DNA of 64,000 nucleotides from Haematobia irritans (Eukaryota; Arthropoda; Insecta; Diptera; Muscidae): positions 63,000,891-63,064,890 of the forward strand of contig NC_134398.1 in the NCBI RefSeq assembly GCF_050003625.1, given 5' to 3'. The notes below the pieces were generated by a model. It did no database searches and was not told where the DNA came from. It was given only the letters and a program-made list of their open reading frames with translations. Position numbers and translations under genes: made by a program. Of this stretch, positions 45,003 through 56,560 are shown piece by piece (position 1 is the stretch's first letter; each line of letters begins with the position of its first letter).

Positions 45003-47907
45003 CCTCTGTCGGTAGTGCACAATTCGAGATTCCCGATTAATCAAAAAATGGCGCAAATTACTATTCTTCCAAAAGTGAGAGGATGTTGGCGTCGCAGTTA
45101 CTGAGTGTTATGAAATCAATTCATAAAAAAAAAACTCTTAGGGTCTCTGTCGTCGTTTGCTGCTTGCATCGCACCACGATATAGTGTGGTAACAATTGAC
45201 CGTGGTCATGGTTGAACGACAGATCACGGTAAAGACCAATCGATGGCAGAGACCAACAACGTAGTATGTATCATCATCTTGTGCTGTTGAGATCGATGTT
45301 GTTTTCGAAAATCCACCACACAAAATGCTACATCAGTACATGAGTTTAGACCGCATTAAGAAAACCGTTTATGACGCGTGCTGCATGCGTACACAGACGA
45401 CAATGAGCTTTGTCTTGAGGGTTGTCAGACACAACAGTTTTGTGAATGATTAGCCGTCATTAAAGATGCTGATGCATAGGCGCCCATTACACGAATCAAA
45501 CAACAAATAGAGCGAGCCAAGCCAGCCAACGAATGATTGCTCGTGCTCGCGCTCACATTTATGAATCGTTTACTTTCACTGGTCGATACAAATGCTCTAA
45601 AAACTACACAAACCGGAAAATCTTCACACACACACGCACTTACCTAGGCCACTTGCCCCAAAATGGAATGAGTAGTAGTAGTAGCAGTATGACATAATAA
45701 TATTTTGTTTTGACCAAAACACCAAAAAAAAAACAGATTTATTCACATCAGCTGTTCTTCATTTCGGCACAGCATGCTTTTGTTCCAGATTTTTTGTTTG
45801 TTTGTGTTTTTGGTGGTGTTGCGTTATGTAAAAGTGGTATCCCCATTCATATATTTTTTATATCAGTATTTTGGTTGAGTTTATTTTTTTTTTTTTTTTG
45901 TTTCATTTCTCTGTTTACATATCATTCATATTTATTTATGTAAAATTTGCCTTTGGGTAAATACACTTGGGTGGGTTTTGCAATTTTTAACAGAATTTGA
46001 CAGTTGCCTTGCATATTATTATCTAATGATTGTTAAGCTGTTCATATCAATTTTAAAAGAGTTGTCCTCATTTTTGAAATCATGAATCCGGGATAAGTAA
46101 GTGAAGCCATGTGACGCATAGTAATGTTATAAATATTTTGTGAACAGCTACAAAGTTAAGTGAAATATAAACGGGAAATGTCAATTAGCGTTTCCAGTGT
46201 TGATTACAAAGGTCTTTGACCTGCATTGAAGAGTTAGTTTTGTATGAAAAAATGCAACAATATTTCTCTCAAAATGCTACCATTATACTCTTCAACCTAT
46301 AATGAATCTTCCCCGAAACACAGATTACTTATTTATATATAAAGCGCAACCGATCTCCCTAATCCAGACAGATATAGTTTCTTTCTTGTCCAAACTCGAT
46401 GAACTTTTCACTTTTTTCCTTCGACTCAAAAAATGATTTTTTACATGAACGAAAACATTTTTTTAAATGAATGATTCTTTATTCCAGTGAGCTAAAAGTT
46501 TAATGGTCCAATATAGCCCATTTGCAATAACCTAGATCAAAACCAACTATGTTTGCCAACTATCATGCCGACACCTTGTTTCATTTAGAATTTTGACTAT
46601 AACATGAATAGATCGACTAAGAATTTCATCACTATCAAGAATATCTAAACGTTATAGTGTTATGTACCCCGATCCTATGGTGGTGGATATAAAAAGTGAA
46701 AGCGTTTTTGGGGACAAATGGACTGCGATTTTAGAATAAAAAGTAATTGTTTTATTGCAGAAATAAAATTATGTAACAGACCTCCATAAACGTGTTAATC
46801 GCAACTTAAAATTCGAAACCTAGATTGACTTTTTAATATAAATTGTGCTATTTTGCAACGCAACTAAAAATATTGACCTTATATGAAAGATTATGCAATC
46901 TAAATTATATGATACGCAGGTTACAAAATATTAAGGGCAAATTTCTTTACAATAAAGATATTTTAATTAAAGAAAGATCATAACTTTTAAGCATTTCTTT
47001 TTTTAAACATTTAATTTTTCTACTTGCATTATATTCTCTCGGCCTCTCTTTCTAAACACATGTATATTTATAGGCAATTTCTTAATTAATATATGTTTGC
47101 ATCCACAATGTTATGTTGCAAACGTCATATGTTCTAACATATTAACATATATGTCGCAAAAATGTTCCGCTAGTTTATGAACATTATATGCTTGCAAAAG
47201 TTGAGTCCTAACGTATGAAAATCAGTCTTTTTCGTCCTTGTAGCTCCCTAAAACAAATCCTTACCTTAAAGAAGCTACTTCTTTTTTCGCTCGGAATCAG
47301 TACCAAAATCCTTAAAGAAAGATCAAAGTCTTTGGATCTAAATAAACTTTTTTGAGCGTAAGTTGCATCACCTAATTCTAAGAACAGAACACCTCCAATG
47401 AAAATTGTATCCACTTTTGGTACATAAAAAAATCTTGGTATCAGCGAAATATGTCTTCTACGCTACGCAAAATGTCATTCGCATTTAGGAACATGTATTA
47501 TTTGTGCTTACGACAATGTTTCTTTCAGTGTAGGAATTTATCGAAGTTTCACTCCCATTTTGAGATAGAGTGGGGAGCAAGTGCTTAATAAAAAACAATT
47601 ATTGAGTCCAAGTGCTACAAAATTTATTTCGTTTATACTTTATTTTCTGACAAACAATTCAAATAAATTATACAGCCATACTACTGGGGTCTAATTACCG
47701 CATACGATATCTAATACATTATCGTATACAAAATAATTACGACAGGAGTAGATTGTTCAGATGATGGCATTCGATAATAATTTTTTATCGAAATAATCGA
47801 TTATATTGGCGATGGTAATTGTCTTGTTTTGTGTCAAATTTCAATAAAAATTGACATGGAATTTATATTTGTTGGTTCATCGTCTGATTGAGAAGATGAA
47901 AAGGCCA
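45003..47907. other. Upstream DNA with repeat scraps, no gene seen
   Basis: 45003-46500 is unusually free of transposons for this window and may hold control DNA of the Tweedle gene (inference). About 46503-46695 is a decayed HINE 3' end (CCTATGGTGGTGGATATAAA). About 47030-47215 resembles the CATATG-rich MITE. About 47220-47380 resembles the MITE at 60707. Open frames lack motifs. Confidence 0.5.
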
Positions 47908-47909
47908 TA

Positions 47910-49148
47910 ACAGGTTGGCTGATAAGTCCCCGGTCTGACACATAGATGGCGTCGCTAGTATTAAATGCATATTATTTTTATATAGTACCAACCTTCAAAT
48001 GATTCGTGTCAAAATTTGATGTCTGTAAGTCAATTAGTTTGTGAGATAGAGCGTCTTTTGTGAAGCAACTTTTGTTATTTTGAAAAAAAAAATGGAAAAA
48101 AAGGAATTTCGTGTTTTGATAAAATACTGTTTTCTGAAGGGAAAAAATACGGTGGAAACAAAAACTTGGCTTGATAATCAGTTTCCGAACTCTGCCCCAG
48201 GGAAATCAACAATAATTGGTTGGTATGCAAAATTCAAGCGTGGAGAAATGAGCACGGAGAGCGGTGAACGCAGTGGACGCCCGAAAGAGGTGGTTACCGA
48301 CGAAAACATCAAAAAAATCCACAAAATGATTTTGAATGACCGTAAAATGAAGTTGATCGAGATAGCAGATGCCTTAAAGATATCAAAGGAACGTGTTGGT
48401 CATATCATTCATCAATATTTGGATATGCGGAAACTCTGTGCAAAATGGGTGCCGCGCGAGCTCACATTTGACCAAAAACAACAACGTGTTGATGATTCTG
48501 AGCGGTGTTTGCAGCTGTTAACTCGTAATACACCCGAGTTTTTCCGTCGATATGTGACAATGGATGAAACATGGCTCCATCACTACACTCCTGAGTCCAA
48601 TCGACAGTCGGCTGAGTGGATAGCGACCGGTGAACCGTCTCCGAAGCGTGGAAAGACTCTAAAGTTCGCTGGCAAAGTAATATCCTCTGTTTTTTGGGAT
48701 GCGCATGGAATAATTTTTATCGATTATCTTGAGAAGGGAAAAACCATCAACAGTGACTATTATATGACGTTATTGGAGCGTTTGAAGGTCGAAATCGCGG
48801 CAAAACGGCCCCATATAAAGGAAAAAAAAGTGTTGTTCCACCAAAACAACGCATCGTGTCACAAGTCATTGAGAACGATGGCAAAAATTCATGAATTGGG
48901 CTTCGAATTGCTTCTCCACCCACCGTATTCTCCAGATCTGGCCCAAGCGACTTTTTCTTGTTCTCAGACCTCAAAAGAATGCTCGCAGGGAAAAAATTTG
49001 GCTGCAATGAAGAGGTGATATCAAAAAATTGGAAGGTCGTTATAATCGTTGTATCGCTCTTGAAGGGAACTATGTTGAATAATAACAACGAATTTTGACA
49101 AAAAATGTGTTTTTCTTTGTTACACCGGGGACTTATCAGCCAACCTGT
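47910..49148 (+). mobile_element. Himar1-type mariner (irritans subfamily)
   Basis: ACAGGTTGGCTGATAAGTCC begins the left end and its inverse ends the element; 25 bp are identical between ends. TA duplications lie at 47908-47909 and 49149-49150. The ends and the encoded protein are those I know from Himar1, described from the horn fly. At 1239 bp it is slightly shorter than the full element because of a deletion in the 3' part of the gene. Confidence 0.95.
48092..49018 (+). pseudogene. Himar1-type mariner transposase, inactivated
   Basis: ATG at 48092 opens MEKKEFRVLIKYCFLKGKN, the usual start; the upstream TTG at 48080 is not needed. The N-terminal helix-turn-helix region is intact, as are the WVPREL linker motif and TMDETWLHHY with the first catalytic Asp. 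The second Asp is changed to Asn (HQNNASCH where the family has HQDNAPCH). One base is missing after SPDLA, shifting the frame two codons before the third Asp. The frame ends at 49018, and a deletion of several dozen bases follows near 49016 before the native 3' end resumes (IKKLEGRYNRC in another frame). Loss of two of three metal-binding residues makes it inactive. Confidence 0.95.
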
Positions 49149-49150
49149 TA

Positions 49151-49733
49151 AATATCATTAGGAAAAATATTCGTGACAAGAGTAATCCACTATCGATGCC
49201 GAAAGTATGTAAGTATGTGTTATCCTAACAACAATTCTCCGGGCATACACTCAGAAAATTGAACATCGTAACTACAAGTAAATTCCATAATATTGAGTAG
49301 TCCAAAATTTTAGCAGCCAAGCAAGAAAATGAACAAAGTAACATTTGGTTGTTGATAAGTATAAGAGGCTGAGGTCTTCATGCTCCAAGTCACCAGATTG
49401 TTTAGGAAGTTCAGAACATTAATTTCTTACGTGTTTTATAAATATATTATTTAGTTCATTTTTTACTTCTGAAGAGTTAAATTTGAACTTGAAAAAAGTC
49501 AACATCGGCCATGTCACCATCTCCATACCATGAGCCTACACATGTTTAACGGTTTGCTAGACGTGATGTTTTTGGAGATTTTGTCGTTACCATGTCATTA
49601 ATTGTAATATTCCGAGGACGTTACCAGTAATGTTCTTTTGCATCGAATGGAAAATGGTTTATTTTTGCTTCACATGACCATACAAATTATTTCCAGTCAT
49701 CAGCGATCAAATTTGTGGAGGCTTAAATACTAC
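49151..49733. other. Non-coding DNA, no gene seen
   Basis: Sequence near 49252 (CACTCAGAAAATTGAAC) resembles a MITE end. No coding region supported. Confidence 0.5.
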
Positions 49734-50514
49734 GAAAGAATTCTCTTCGTAAAAAGAACGAAAAATTTCATTAAAAGTACGAAGTTTGTCATTGTTTTAC
49801 AACCAAAGAAACTTAAAAGTACGAAATCTTTCGTACTTTTTACGAAGAAAAGATCTTCCAAATTTTTCGTAGTTTGTAAGAAAAAATTCGTACTTTCTAT
49901 GAAACATTTTCGTTCTTTTTATGAAAGTGTTTCGTACTTTTTATGAAAAATTTTCGTACTTTTTTGAAAAATGTGTGAAATTTTAGAAAAAAATTTTATA
50001 GTCCAAAGTACATTTGGTTGTAGTAACAAGTTTGAAAAATGTCATCACTACTTTGCATATTAAGTTTTTGAATAATTTTTTGGGTGATAGCATGCTATCA
50101 TGACAAGCATACAAAATAGAATAAATAGAATAAAGGAATACACTCAAGCACATCATCAAAGACAATTTTATGTCGCGAAAGGAAATTTTACAACTTCAAT
50201 GAAACTTCTTCGTTATTTTAAAGAAAATGTTTCGTACTTTTTATGAAGAAATTTTAACGCAGGACGTTTCGTAATATATTCATAAATTCGTAAAAACTTC
50301 TTCTCAAAAATCATGAAATTTGATGAAAGTTCAAAGTACAAAACTTTTACGAAGAAAAATTAATGTAGAATATTTCGTAGACGTTTCGTATATATGTAAA
50401 ATGTTCTTCGCAAAATTTACGAAAATGAATGAAAATTTCGTTGTTTTAATGAAGAATTCACGAAAGAATAATTAATGAAGAATTCTTCGTAAAATTAACG
50501 AAGAGAATTCTTTC
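49734..50514. mobile_element. MITE of short TTCGTACTTTTTATGAAA repeats, copy A
   Basis: Ends GAAAGAATTCTCTTCGT and ACGAAGAGAATTCTTTC are inverted. The interior is made of many imperfect 20-24 bp units related to TTCGTACTTTTTATGAAAAA in both orientations. A unique middle block (ACATTTGGTTGTAGTAACAA) is shared with copy B. Non-coding. Confidence 0.85.
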
Positions 50515-51044
50515 TATGTAGACATTTTATATTTAAAAAAGATTGCAAAAAGTGAAAACATGCACTCGGTTTTGCTCCCCACTGTATATTATCAAACCAT
50601 TTGAAATACAAATAATGTCAGCAAAAATCTTAACTGTTAGAAATACTTCAAGATGAAAATTTTTTCATAATTAAAACAAAAAAAAAACAAAAACTCTATA
50701 CCAAAAATACAAAATCCTCAAAATGAATCTTACCCTATATTTCAAGTTGATATCTTTAATCCAAAGGTACACTATCTCAGTAACTTTAAATGATTTCCTT
50801 AAATAAATAATGGTTGGCTTTCATTTAAGGAAAATTTGACTTACTTCAAAGGCATACGAATTTAACGAAGGGAGACAAAATGAAGATTTTTAAAATTTTC
50901 ATTAACTTATATAATTATAAATTTGCTCAGTGTAGCATCAGTTTAACGAAAGTCTTTTTGCTGCGTATGACGGTATATTTATAACATAATAACCTAATTA
51001 AACGCGTATACATAGTCGGCATTTTAACATTTCAGCTGTTTCAA

Positions 51045-51712
51045 CACTGAAAAAAATATTGTCGTGAGGTCAACGATTTTATGTCTTTAAAATACGATTT
51101 TTGTTTAGCATAAAATATGAATTTTGCTTAGCATAGAAGACGCATTTCTCTTATATAAAGTTTTTTTCCTTGTCTAAAAGTCGATAAACTTTTCAATGAA
51201 GTCGTATTGTCCTTATAATTAAGTGATTTGACTTAAAAATATATATCACAACAAGACAGAAAACATTTTTGGGCTAAGGTCAAGTTGACTTTAATAATTC
51301 AGAAAAATTATTTAAAATTAATGAAATTGTCTTTAAATTTGTTGTCTTTTTGTATCTTTACTACAAAGCAAAAAATCGTTCAAATATAGGACATGTTTTT
51401 CAACACTTTATTTTAAAGATGTTTTTTACTTGAAACATAGTATAATTTCTACTGGAAGTCGAGTCCGAATTTGGAAAATTCTGTCGTTGTCGTTAACTCA
51501 TTTTAAAGGACTTTGATAGCATATGAAGAAAAAAAGCTGAAAAAAAAAAACGAAAAATGAAAATTTGCTTCCTAGAAGCAAGTACACAAAACCCAAATTT
51601 AAAAGAGGATTGTGTCTAAAACTGTCCTTACTTCTTCGCTTCTTTGGCTCGGAATCAATACCAACATTTTTATAGTAAAGATAAAATCTTTGGAACCGGG
51701 CATGCTTTTTTG
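51045..51712 (-). mobile_element. TA-type MITE, CACTGAAAAAA family, reverse copy
   Basis: CACTGAAAAAAATATTGTCG at the left and CATGCTTTTTTG at the right correspond to the ends of 60707-61355 in reverse. The right terminus is degraded. Shares GACTTTGATAGCATATGAAG and AGAGGATTGTGTCTAAAACT. Confidence 0.75.
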
Positions 51713-51730
51713 TACAATGACAATTAAAAA

Positions 51731-53242
51731 CAAGTAAGTAAAGTAGAAAGTCGGACGGGGCCGACTATATCATACCCTAAACCACCATTACAGAATTAGT
51801 AATCATAAGCATTTGTGGGGTAACATATAGGTCTGGGAGATAAACCGCAGTTGCATATTTAAGAAAATTAAGGGGTACATGTCTATGGGTGCTTTGTGTC
51901 AATCTGACTATAGCTCATAATCAATGTTGCCAGGGAAAATGTTCGGTTTATCCTACAAGGACAAAAAAGTTCCCTACTTTCCCATACATTCCCAAACCAT
52001 TTTCCCTACTATATTTTTCGTTAAATTTAAAAAATTTTACAAAACGAAAATGGTTCTAAGTACTTTATTATCTTAAAACATGAATATGCAACGTATATAA
52101 CTTAGAATATAAATTTGTATTACCACCACGGTTGCCACAGTTGGTAGAATTCTACCCAAATTAGTAATCTTTTTTGTTAAATCTCTATAAAAATAAAATT
52201 TTGGAAAAAGTTCCTATAAACAAATTTTTGTGAGAAATTTTTCTATAGAAATAAAATTTTCACAATAAATTCTATAGAAATAAAATTTTGAGAAAAAATT
52301 CCAGAGAAATAAAATTTTGAGAAAATTTTTTATAGAAATAATATTTTGAAAAAAATGTCTATAGAAATATAATTTTGACAAAATACTCAATAGAAATAAA
52401 ATGTTGACAAAATTTTCTACAGAAATAAAGTTTACCACACATTGTTAAAGATCAAGCCTTGCCGGCTTCTAATTTCCTCCTCTAGAGACACCAAAACGTA
52501 AAAATTATTACAAATTGTGTTGAGTGAAAATGTCCTACATTGGGACCCTACGTCCCTACAAGACGCTAAATTACTATGGCCAAATTAGGGAAAATCGAGC
52601 GATGCATATATATGGAAGCTATATCTAAATCTGAACCAATTTGCATAATATTTTGCGGGTTTGATTAATACCACAAAAGGTTACCTTGTGCAAGATTTGA
52701 GTAAGATCAGTTACGAAATGAGGCCTGTATGGTCAAACATAAAGTTATAAGGGCGAATTTTTGAAAATCGGGCGATACATATATGGGAGCTATATTTAAA
52801 TTTGAACCGATTTCGATGAAATTTTACACATATAGTTAGTACTATAGAGGACTGGATCTAGCCAACTTGTAGTAAGATCGGTTAATTAATAAGGGTTCTA
52901 TGGCCAAATTTGGGAAAATCGGGCTATACATATATATGGGAGCTATATCTAAATCTGAACCGATTTGGATGATTTTTTGCACATATAGTTAGTGCTATAG
53001 AAGACTACATTTAGCCAAATTTCATCAAAATCGGTTAATTATTGCGACCGGAATCGTGTGAACAACAAATACATGGACGGACGGACGGACGGGCGGACGG
53101 ACACCAAGCGCTAGATCGACTCAGGAGGTGATTCTGAGTCGATCGGTATATATTTTATGGGGTCTAAAATCAATATTTCTGGTAGCACATTTTTTGGCCG
53201 ATCAAACTTATTATACCCTGACCACTATGTGGTTTAGGGTAT
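51731..53242 (+). mobile_element. HINE, full copy, third subfamily
   Basis: Starts CAAGTAAGTAAAGTAGAAAG with the palindromic GTCGGACGGGGCCGAC and ends ACTATGTGGTTTAGGGTAT. Includes an array of about 30-bp TTCTATAGAAATAAAATTTT units at 52190-52435, three internal units (CGGGCxATACATATATGGGA) and GGACGGACGGACGGACGGGC near 53076. Flanked by an A-run. No protein-coding capacity recognised. Confidence 0.83.
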
Positions 53243-53357
53243 AAAAAAATGAAAAGAGTACAAAATACTCAATCTATATTGAACGGCTTTTGATGTCAAC
53301 ATTTTCGACGTTGTTATACGTTGTCAGCATAAAAATATCAAAATCACATTTCTCCCA

Positions 53358-53580
53358 CGGCGCACAGTGGTTCCAAATTGCTTTTTTGGAAATAATTCTG
53401 CAACTTTTGAACGGATAAAGATATCAACATAATTTTTTCTGTGTGTGAAATTTCATACCCCCGACCAACTTTCAACGCCAGCAAACAGCTTTCACACACA
53501 GAAAAAATTATGTTGATATCTTTATCCGTTCAAAACTGCAGAATTATTTCCAAAAAACGATTTGGAACCTGTGTACGGCG
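53358..53580. repeat. Large inverted repeat (about 90-bp arms)
   Basis: The left arm 53358-53450 (CGCACAGTGGTTCCAAATTG to TTTTTTCTGTGTGTGAAA) is the near-perfect inverse of 53490-53580, with a 39-nt spacer. Transcription would give a long double-stranded hairpin. No other copy is seen in this window. Confidence 0.9.
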
Positions 53581-54557
53581 AAGGGTATAATAATTTAACT
53601 AAACCCTTTTCCGTGGGAATTGTCAAATGTTATTATGGCGTAAATATATACAGGAAGCATTTTAGGTTAAATATCATATACAAAACGGCTTTCGCTTGCC
53701 GACGTTCGAAACGTATGTATTTGTAAACACTCGCTTTAAAGTTTTTTTTTTTCGCCGGAATATTAATATTTCGGGCTCTCTAACTGCTTAATCCAATGTG
53801 TGCGGGTAATTAATCATCAACGAATGCATTCATAAATTATAACTTTGAATGAATCTATTATAGTTTTTACTGAAGACAATATATATCAACAACCAAAACA
53901 ATACAATTTTTATCTTTGTGGAGAATCTGAGGTGTGATTTTAAAGAAATGTTATGTTGACACCCGACTAACTGTGGGAAGATAAAAATTATTTAATTGAG
54001 TTGGTTATTGGTTTTATTATGGTAGGGTAAGCAAATTGTGTTATTCAATCCATAAAAAAACACTCATGAGATTTCAAGAGATCTTAAGAGTTTTTTGTTG
54101 GGTTGTTTTTGTTTCATTAGCTTGTATAAATGAAGCAGTTCATGATGAATACTAATAACACTAGTTTACAAAAACATTTTTTTCATGTACACTTGATGAG
54201 AGGCAACACTGTAATTTATTTTAGTAGAAACACCCTATGTCACATTTATGATGTTTTAACCACTTTGGTTACACTAGTTTACACTGAAAATGTACACTTT
54301 ATGAGAGTCGACTTTTCTTATGTATTTTGATCTGCTAAATTCGAAAAAAAAATTTTAAACATTTTTTTATGGAACAGTTTTTGAGATGTCCCATTATTTT
54401 TAGTTGTTCGTTCTTTTTTCACTAAACAAATTATATCTCGAGGTATTAAGATGACGAATAATCGCTCATAATTGGGTCTGTAATAAGTTAAGTGGTTCAA
54501 AAAATATCTATGCGAAAAGGCCGAAAATTTAAAAAAAAAAATCGTATTTTACAATGG
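53581..54557. other. Non-coding DNA, no gene seen
   Basis: No supported features beyond short A+T-rich open frames. Confidence 0.5.
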
Positions 54558-55656
54558 ACCTTTTCCGCCAGAAAAGTATAAACCATTAAATATTTTTTCT
54601 CTGCATTGTCGGATAGATGATACTCTTATAACTTTGTCATTTTTCGGTTGTTTTCCTTCTACACCAAAAGAATTTTCTTCGTAAAAAGAACGAAAAATTT
54701 CGTTAAAAGTACGAAATTTGTCATTGTTTTACAACCAAAGAAACTTTTCATTAAAAGTACGAAATATTTCGTACTTTCTACGAAGAAAAGTACTTCCAAA
54801 ATTGTCGTAATTTGTAAGAAAAAAAAAATCGTACGTTTTATGAAAAATCTTCGTACTTTTTATGAAACAATTTCGTTCTTTTCATGAAAATGTTTCGTAT
54901 TTTTATGAAAAATTTTCGTAGTTTTTATGAACAATTTTCGTAGTTTTTATGAAAAATTGTCGTACTTTTTATGAAAAACTTTCGTACTTTTTTTCAAAAA
55001 TGTTCGAACTTTTAGAAAAAAAATTATAGTCGAAAGTGCATTTGGTTGTAGTTGCAAGCGTGAAAAATGACATCACTACTTTACATCTTAAGGTTTTGAA
55101 TAATTTGTAGTTTTATTGCTTCACTTTTATTCATAGCGCGCTATCACCCAAATGAGAAGTAGCATAGACTTGCATAAAAAAATTGAATAAAGGAATACAC
55201 TCAAGGACATTATAAAAGACAATTTAATGCCGCAACGGAAATTTTACAACTTCAATGAAACTTCTTCGTTATTTCAAAGAAAGTGTTTCGTACTTTTTAT
55301 GAAGAAATTTTAACGCAGAATGTTTCGTAAAATATTCGTAAAAACTTCTTCATGAAATTTGAAGAAAGTTTCGTTAAAAGTACGAACTTTTTACGAAGAA
55401 AAGTTAATATAGAATATTTCGTAGAAGTTTCGTATATTCGTAAAATGTTCTTTGTAAAATTTACGAAAATGAATGAAAATTTCGTTATTTTAATGAAGAA
55501 CTCACGAAGAATAGTTAATGAAGAATTCTTCTTAAAATTAACGAAGAGAATTCTTTCGGTGTAGTTGATCTTATTACTTACATTAGAGTATCATCTATAC
55601 GACCATGAAGAGAAAACCGACGTTTTGTCAATGGTTTATACTTTTTTGGTGGAAAA
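54558..55656. repeat. Outer inverted repeat enclosing MITE copy B
   Basis: The arm 54558-54630 (AAAAGTATAAACCATT, then GATAGATGATACTCT) pairs with 55584-55656 (AGAGTATCATCTAT, then AATGGTTTATACTTTT). The MITE at 54659-55564 fills most of the loop. Confidence 0.8.
54659..55564. mobile_element. MITE of short TTCGTACTTTTTATGAAA repeats, copy B
   Basis: Ends CTACACCAAAAGAATTTTCT and the inverse of AGAGAATTCTTTCGGTGTAG. Collinear with copy A at 49734-50514, including the CATTTGGTTGTAGTTGCAAG block, but longer because of extra short units at 54880-55010. Confidence 0.85.
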
Positions 55657-55699
55657 ATTTCCATTCTCTCATAATTGAATTGACACCACTTCAATTACT

Positions 55700-56560
55700 A
55701 CACGCAAAAAAAAATCTTTCCTCCCAAACTAAATTGTTTGGGAGGAATGCAAAAAGCAAATTCTCATTTGCTTTTTGCATTAAGGAAGTTTATTTGGGAG
55801 AAAAGTATAAACTTTTTGTGATAAACATTTATTCTTTTCCAGGATGTAAAAACAATTTCATAAATTGCATTTTCCCCCACATCATTCTCACTTCCACGAG
55901 GGTTTTTAGTTCTTTGCACCATTTCCGTTTTATACATTTTTTAAATTTTACTTTTCTTCTGGACGGAGAATCGAACCGCAGAACATGCAATTTGTAAGCC
56001 AACACACTATACACTGAATTATTTAGCTGTTATTGTCATCAATAGACAATTATCCATATAAGTTATATTTATATAGCAAAGCTTGCGGCGCCCACGAGTC
56101 GATTAAACAAACTTTATTTAACAGAAACATACATTTAGTTAGGCACCGTGGAGCAGTGGTTGCTACGTCCGCCTTGCATGACAAGGGTCGTGGGTTCGAT
56201 CCCTGCTTCGACCGAGCACCAAAAAGTTTTTTGTTTTTGTTTTACATATATTCCAGATATTTTCGGAAGATTCCGAAAAGGTGTTCAGCATTGCGCACCA
56301 ATTTTTACTATGAAACTGTAAAATGTGTATTATTAATTACTTAAAGGCAGAAAAGAGCAGTGCTTGATATAAACGAAATGGACTGTGTTGTTGGTTCAAA
56401 ACTAATTTTTTTATTGAAAAAATAACAATTTTGTAACAAATGAATTTTTTGGTGATAAAAGTTTAAAATTTTCGAAGAAATTCTAAAAACTATAACAAAA
56501 GAAAAACGTTTTCGGTACACGTTATCCAAACCTTTTGTTATTTCTGTGCGTGCATGCTCC
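55700..56560 (+). repeat. Composite repeat with two tRNA-like modules (copy R)
   Basis: Minus-strand tRNA-like module at about 55957-56030 (GGTTCGATTCTCC) and plus-strand module at 56141-56213 (CCGTGGAGCAGTGGTTGC, GGGTTCGATCCC). Two perfect hairpins near its left end: CCTCCCAAAC/GTTTGGGAGG (55720-55745) and a 16-bp stem with a TCTC loop (55746-55781). The tail AACGTTTTCGGTACACGTTA matches copy S. Confidence 0.8.

Noticed and set aside
44412..45022. Frames overlapping the Tweedle gene on both strands
   Set aside because: Shadows of the true coding frame and its promoter region.
48080..48091. TTG start four codons upstream of the mariner ATG
   Set aside because: It lies in the A-rich leader; the family start is the ATG at 48092.
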